Below are positions 62,005-64,000 of a DNA stretch of 64,000 bases, in pieces (position 1 is the stretch's first letter; every line of letters starts with the position of its first letter). The notes under the pieces are model-generated. The model made no database searches. It had not been told where the DNA came from and saw nothing but the letters and a program-made list of their open reading frames with translations. Origin of the DNA: Shinella zoogloeoides (lineage in GTDB: Bacteria; Pseudomonadota; Alphaproteobacteria; Rhizobiales; Rhizobiaceae); assembly GCF_003574625.1 (NCBI RefSeq), contig NZ_QNUJ01000010.1:62001-126000 (forward strand), written 5' to 3'. Both the position numbers and the translations under genes were made by a program.

Positions 62005-62883
62005 ATGCGCAATGTCACGGTGGCCGCCACGCAGATGGCCTGCATCTGGGACGAGAAGGCCAATATCGAGCGGGCCGAAGGGCTCGTCCGGCAGGCGAAG
62101 GAGAAGGGGGCGGACCTGGTGCTGATCCAGGAACTCTTCGCCGCGCCCTATTTCTGTCAGGACCAGATCCACGAATTCTTCGCGCTTGCCCGGCCCTTCG
62201 AGGGCAATCCGCTGATCGCGCATTTTGCAAGGCTCGCCGCCGAGCTCGGCGTCGTGCTGCCGCTCAGCTATTTCGAGCGCGCCGGCCAGTCCTATTTCAA
62301 CAGCCTCGCGGTGATCGACGCGGACGGCCGGGTGCTCGGCAATTACCGCAAGAGCCACCTGCCGGACGGGCCGGGCTATATGGAGAAGTTCTATTTCTCG
62401 CCCGGCGATACCGGCTTCAGGGTGTGGGATACGCGCGCCGGCCGCATCGGCGTCGGCATCTGCTGGGACCAGTGGTTCCCGGAGGCGGCGCGCTCCATGG
62501 CGCTGCAGGGCGCTGAAATCCTGCTCTATCCGACCGCCATCGGCTCCGAGCCGCACGATGCGGGCCTCGATTCCAGCGCGCACTGGCAGCGGGTGATGCA
62601 GGGCCATGCCGGGGCAAACCTCATGCCGCTCGTCGCCTCCAACCGCATCGGCACGGAAGAGGGGCGCAACGGCACGAGCATCACATTCTACGGCTCGTCC
62701 TTCATCGCCGATCCCACCGGCGCCAAGGTGGCCGAGGTCGACCGGACGACGGAGACGGTGCTGACCGCCACCTTCGACCTCGACGCCATCGCCCACCAGC
62801 GCCGCTCCTGGGGCGTCTTCCGCGACCGCCGCCCGGAGCTTTACGGCCACCTCGCGACGCTCGACGGCCGCAGGCAAGCGTGA
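62005..62883 (+). CDS. aguB: N-carbamoylputrescine amidase
   Basis: Nitrilase-superfamily amidase converting N-carbamoylputrescine to putrescine, CO2 and ammonia. The 292-residue protein has the catalytic triad Glu43 (LIQELFAAPYFCQ), Lys116 (RKSHLPDGPGY) and Cys153 (GICWDQWFPEAAR). YMEKFYFSPGDTGF, SEPHDAGLDSSAHWQRVMQGHAGAN and NGTSITFYGSSFI match AguB closely. It is divergent from the LuxR-type gene with 76 bases between them and completes the agmatine-to-putrescine route with aguA. Confidence 0.94.
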   Translation: MRNVTVAATQMACIWDEKANIERAEGLVRQAKEKGADLVLIQELFAAPYFCQDQIHEFFALARPFEGNPLIAHFARLAAELGVVLPLSYFERAGQSYFNSLAVIDADGRVLGNYRKSHLPDGPGYMEKFYFSPGDTGFRVWDTRAGRIGVGICWDQWFPEAARSMALQGAEILLYPTAIGSEPHDAGLDSSAHWQRVMQGHAGANLMPLVASNRIGTEEGRNGTSITFYGSSFIADPTGAKVAEVDRTTETVLTATFDLDAIAHQRRSWGVFRDRRPELYGHLATLDGRRQA

Positions 62884-62889
62884 AGCAAG

Positions 62890-62915
62890 GGCACGGCGTC
62901 CATGGACGCCGTGCC
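62890..62915. terminator. Bidirectional palindromic terminator
   Basis: A 26-base perfect palindrome (12-13 bp stem) between convergent genes, with AAG before and TTTCT after. It makes an intrinsic terminator for aguB on the plus strand and, with its complement, for the glutaredoxin gene. Confidence 0.75.
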
Positions 62916-62922
62916 TTTCTCA

Positions 62923-63699
62923 TCACATGGCGTGGATGTAGCCGAGCGAGACGGCGGCCATCCAGATGGCCATGGCGATCATCATCAGGTTCTCCGTCAG
63001 CGAGATGAAGCCGAGCGGCACGTTGCTCGACCCGCCGACGCAGGCGCATTTCAGCTCGCGCCGGTCGATATAGACCGCCTTGAAGACCGAGGCCGCGCCG
63101 ATGGTGCCGATGAAGAGCGCGACGGGAACCGAAAGCCAGGTGAGCGCGCCCGCCACCATCAGAACCCCGGCGAGCCCTTCGGCATAGGGATAGATATAGC
63201 TGTAGGGCACCCAGCGCTTCGCGAGCAGGTCGTAGTTGAGGAACATGGTCGCGAAGCTCTCGACATTCTGGAGCTTCAGCATGGCGAGGGCGACCATCGA
63301 GAAGGCGATGAACCATTCGGCCGCGCGCAGCGTGAAGGGCGAGCCGCTGACCGCGTAGCTCGCGGCCATCGCCGTCAGCGCCGTCAGGGTGAAGAGCACG
63401 GCGACCGGGCGATAGGTGGTCGCCTTCGGGTCGGCGACGGGCTTGCCGAGATGGCGGCGAAGGTCGTCGTAGCCGCCGACGCGCTCCCCGTCGATGAAGA
63501 CCTGCGGGGTGGTGGCGACATCGTGCTCGGCCTTGAAGGCGTCGGTTTCCGCGCGGCTCGTGAGGTGGCGGTCGTCGACCTCGTAGCCCGAGCGCCGCAG
63601 CAAGTCCTTTGCCTTCAAGCCGTAGGGGCAGGTGTGGCCGGGCATCACCATGCGGTAGAGGATGGCCTTGCGGCCGGTGTTTCTTACCTTGTCCAACAT
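62923..63699 (-). CDS. Glutaredoxin-MauE membrane fusion protein
   Basis: A 258-residue protein. Residues about 8-85 are a glutaredoxin domain with redox motif TCPYGLKAKDLL and the glutathione-site TTPQVFIDGERVGGYDDL. The C-terminal part has four to five helices of the MauE/DoxX-like redox-associated membrane family, with KCACVGGSSNVPLGFISLTEN as the cysteine-containing loop. It may relay thiol reducing power across the inner membrane. ATG 63699 follows CAGGAGACG; the frame open farther upstream crosses the promoter. Its promoter is of MerR type and divergent from the merR-like gene. Confidence 0.85.
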   Translation of the reverse strand: MLDKVRNTGRKAILYRMVMPGHTCPYGLKAKDLLRRSGYEVDDRHLTSRAETDAFKAEHDVATTPQVFIDGERVGGYDDLRRHLGKPVADPKATTYRPVAVLFTLTALTAMAASYAVSGSPFTLRAAEWFIAFSMVALAMLKLQNVESFATMFLNYDLLAKRWVPYSYIYPYAEGLAGVLMVAGALTWLSVPVALFIGTIGAASVFKAVYIDRRELKCACVGGSSNVPLGFISLTENLMMIAMAIWMAAVSLGYIHAM

Positions 63700-63733
63700 C
63701 TCACGTCTCCTGTCTTGTGAAACCGTTGGCAGG

Positions 63734-63765
63734 ACTATAGGTTCCGTACCATGGTACGGAGTCAA
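63734..63765 (-). promoter_or_regulatory. MerR-type promoter with embedded operator
   Basis: On the minus strand TTGACT (63765-63760) and TATAGT (63739-63734) flank a 20-base spacer, the overlong spacing of MerR-activated promoters. The spacer contains the dyad TCCGTACCATGGTACGGA (63743-63760), very like the mercury operator pattern TCCGTAC-N4-GTACGGA. It faces the glutaredoxin-MauE gene. Confidence 0.85.
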
Positions 63766-64000
63766 CACCCTGAAGAGCTGACGATCGGAAAACTTGCCGC
63801 TGCCGCCCATGTCGGCGTCGAGACCGTGCGATTCTACCAGCGCCGCGGCCTGCTTGCGACGCCGAAGCGCATCGACGGCATCCGCCGCTATGGCGAAGCG
63901 GACCTCTCGCGCCTGCGCTTCATCCGGCAGGCGCAGACGGCGGGCTTCACGCTGGAGGAGATCCGCCAGCTTCTCGCGCTCGATGCCGGCGAGGACCGCG
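63751..64000 (+). CDS. MerR-family regulator, mercury-type (partial)
   Basis: The first 83 residues of a MerR-family activator; the gene runs off the right edge. The winged helix-turn-helix reads [20 protein letters not shown] then [11 protein letters not shown], followed by [20 protein letters not shown], all like mercury-responsive MerR. The effector-binding cysteines would lie beyond the window, so metal specificity is open. ATG 63751 lies at the centre of the operator palindrome, with no ribosome site possible upstream within a normal leader. The message may therefore be leaderless or start at a later non-ATG codon. It is divergent from the glutaredoxin-MauE gene. Confidence 0.85.
   Translation, partial: MVRSQHPEELTIGKLAAAAHVGVETVRFYQRRGLLATPKRIDGIRRYGEADLSRLRFIRQAQTAGFTLEEIRQLLALDAGEDR

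Noticed and set aside
1-64000. tRNA, rRNA, CRISPR arrays, insertion sequences, prophage or integrase genes
   Set aside because: None was recognised in any gap or coding region; the gaps are too short or lack the needed folds and repeats.

Overview
The window looks like a piece of a GC-rich alphaproteobacterial genome, most likely from the Rhizobiaceae (Sinorhizobium/Ensifer, Shinella or Rhizobium-like). This is an inference from gene content: clade I nosRZDFYLX, a cbb3 oxidase, rhizopine-type moc genes, several stand-alone ABC uptake systems, a mosaic palindromic repeat of the rhizobial intergenic type, and dense operons. No rRNA, tRNA, CRISPR array, insertion sequence or phage gene was seen. 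Coding density is high. Only two gene-free stretches exceed 300 bases (13513-13827 and 23255-23735). This mixture of accessory respiration and catabolic operons is typical of a megaplasmid, chromid or accessory chromosomal region.

Layout. 1-2650: end of a cbb3 oxidase operon (ccoO partial, ccoN) behind a frameshifted Rrf2/NsrR-type NO sensor. 2651-4753: two unknown membrane or secreted proteins. 4821-13512: a complete nitrous-oxide reductase operon (nosR, Z, D, F, Y, L, X) behind an FNR/NnrR-type box. 13828-15336: a soluble globin-coupled chemoreceptor. 15359-17637: a Tat-exported amidohydrolase with an outer-membrane beta-barrel-like protein. 17836-18800: a small membrane protein and a DUF899 protein. 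18850-23254: sulfur genes (cysJ, cysI, sseA). 23736-29974: a ribose-type ABC importer with a fused dihydroxyacetone-type kinase and a SorC-family regulator. 30054-33057: FAD oxidoreductase, MFS exporter, cold-shock protein.

33160-44414 reads leftwards. A LysR regulator and aldehyde dehydrogenase are followed by an operon holding a trimethylamine-dehydrogenase-like flavoprotein, a polyamine-type ABC importer, RidA, DUF1028 and an ArgE-like deacylase. I read it as uptake and demethylation or deacylation of an N-methylated or N-acylated amine. 44573-45829 is a flavin monooxygenase. 46077-51654 is a rhizopine (moc)-like set: LacI regulator, MocD-like hydroxylase, MocE Rieske ferredoxin, MocB-like binding protein, MocF-like ferredoxin reductase and a TIM-barrel isomerase. 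51680-58787 is a GntR regulator divergent from an operon for 5-oxoproline or a related lactam: an NRAMP-like carrier without the metal motif, PxpA, a DUF1445 hydro-lyase, fused PxpB-PxpC, and a biotin carboxylase fused to its biotin carrier. 58876-62883 is agmatine use: aguA, a polyamine-binding protein, a LuxR-type regulator on the opposite strand, and aguB. 62923-64000 is a glutaredoxin-MauE membrane fusion divergent from a MerR regulator (partial) with a textbook MerR operator and promoter.

The strongest candidates for undescribed biology are the biotin carboxylase/BCCP fusion inside a 5-oxoprolinase operon with an NRAMP-like carrier, the ABC importer plus DhaK-DhaL fusion kinase unit, the N-methyl amine operon, and the MerR-controlled glutaredoxin-MauE gene whose regulator may be leaderless. 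All functions are inferred from sequence reading alone; no database search was run.
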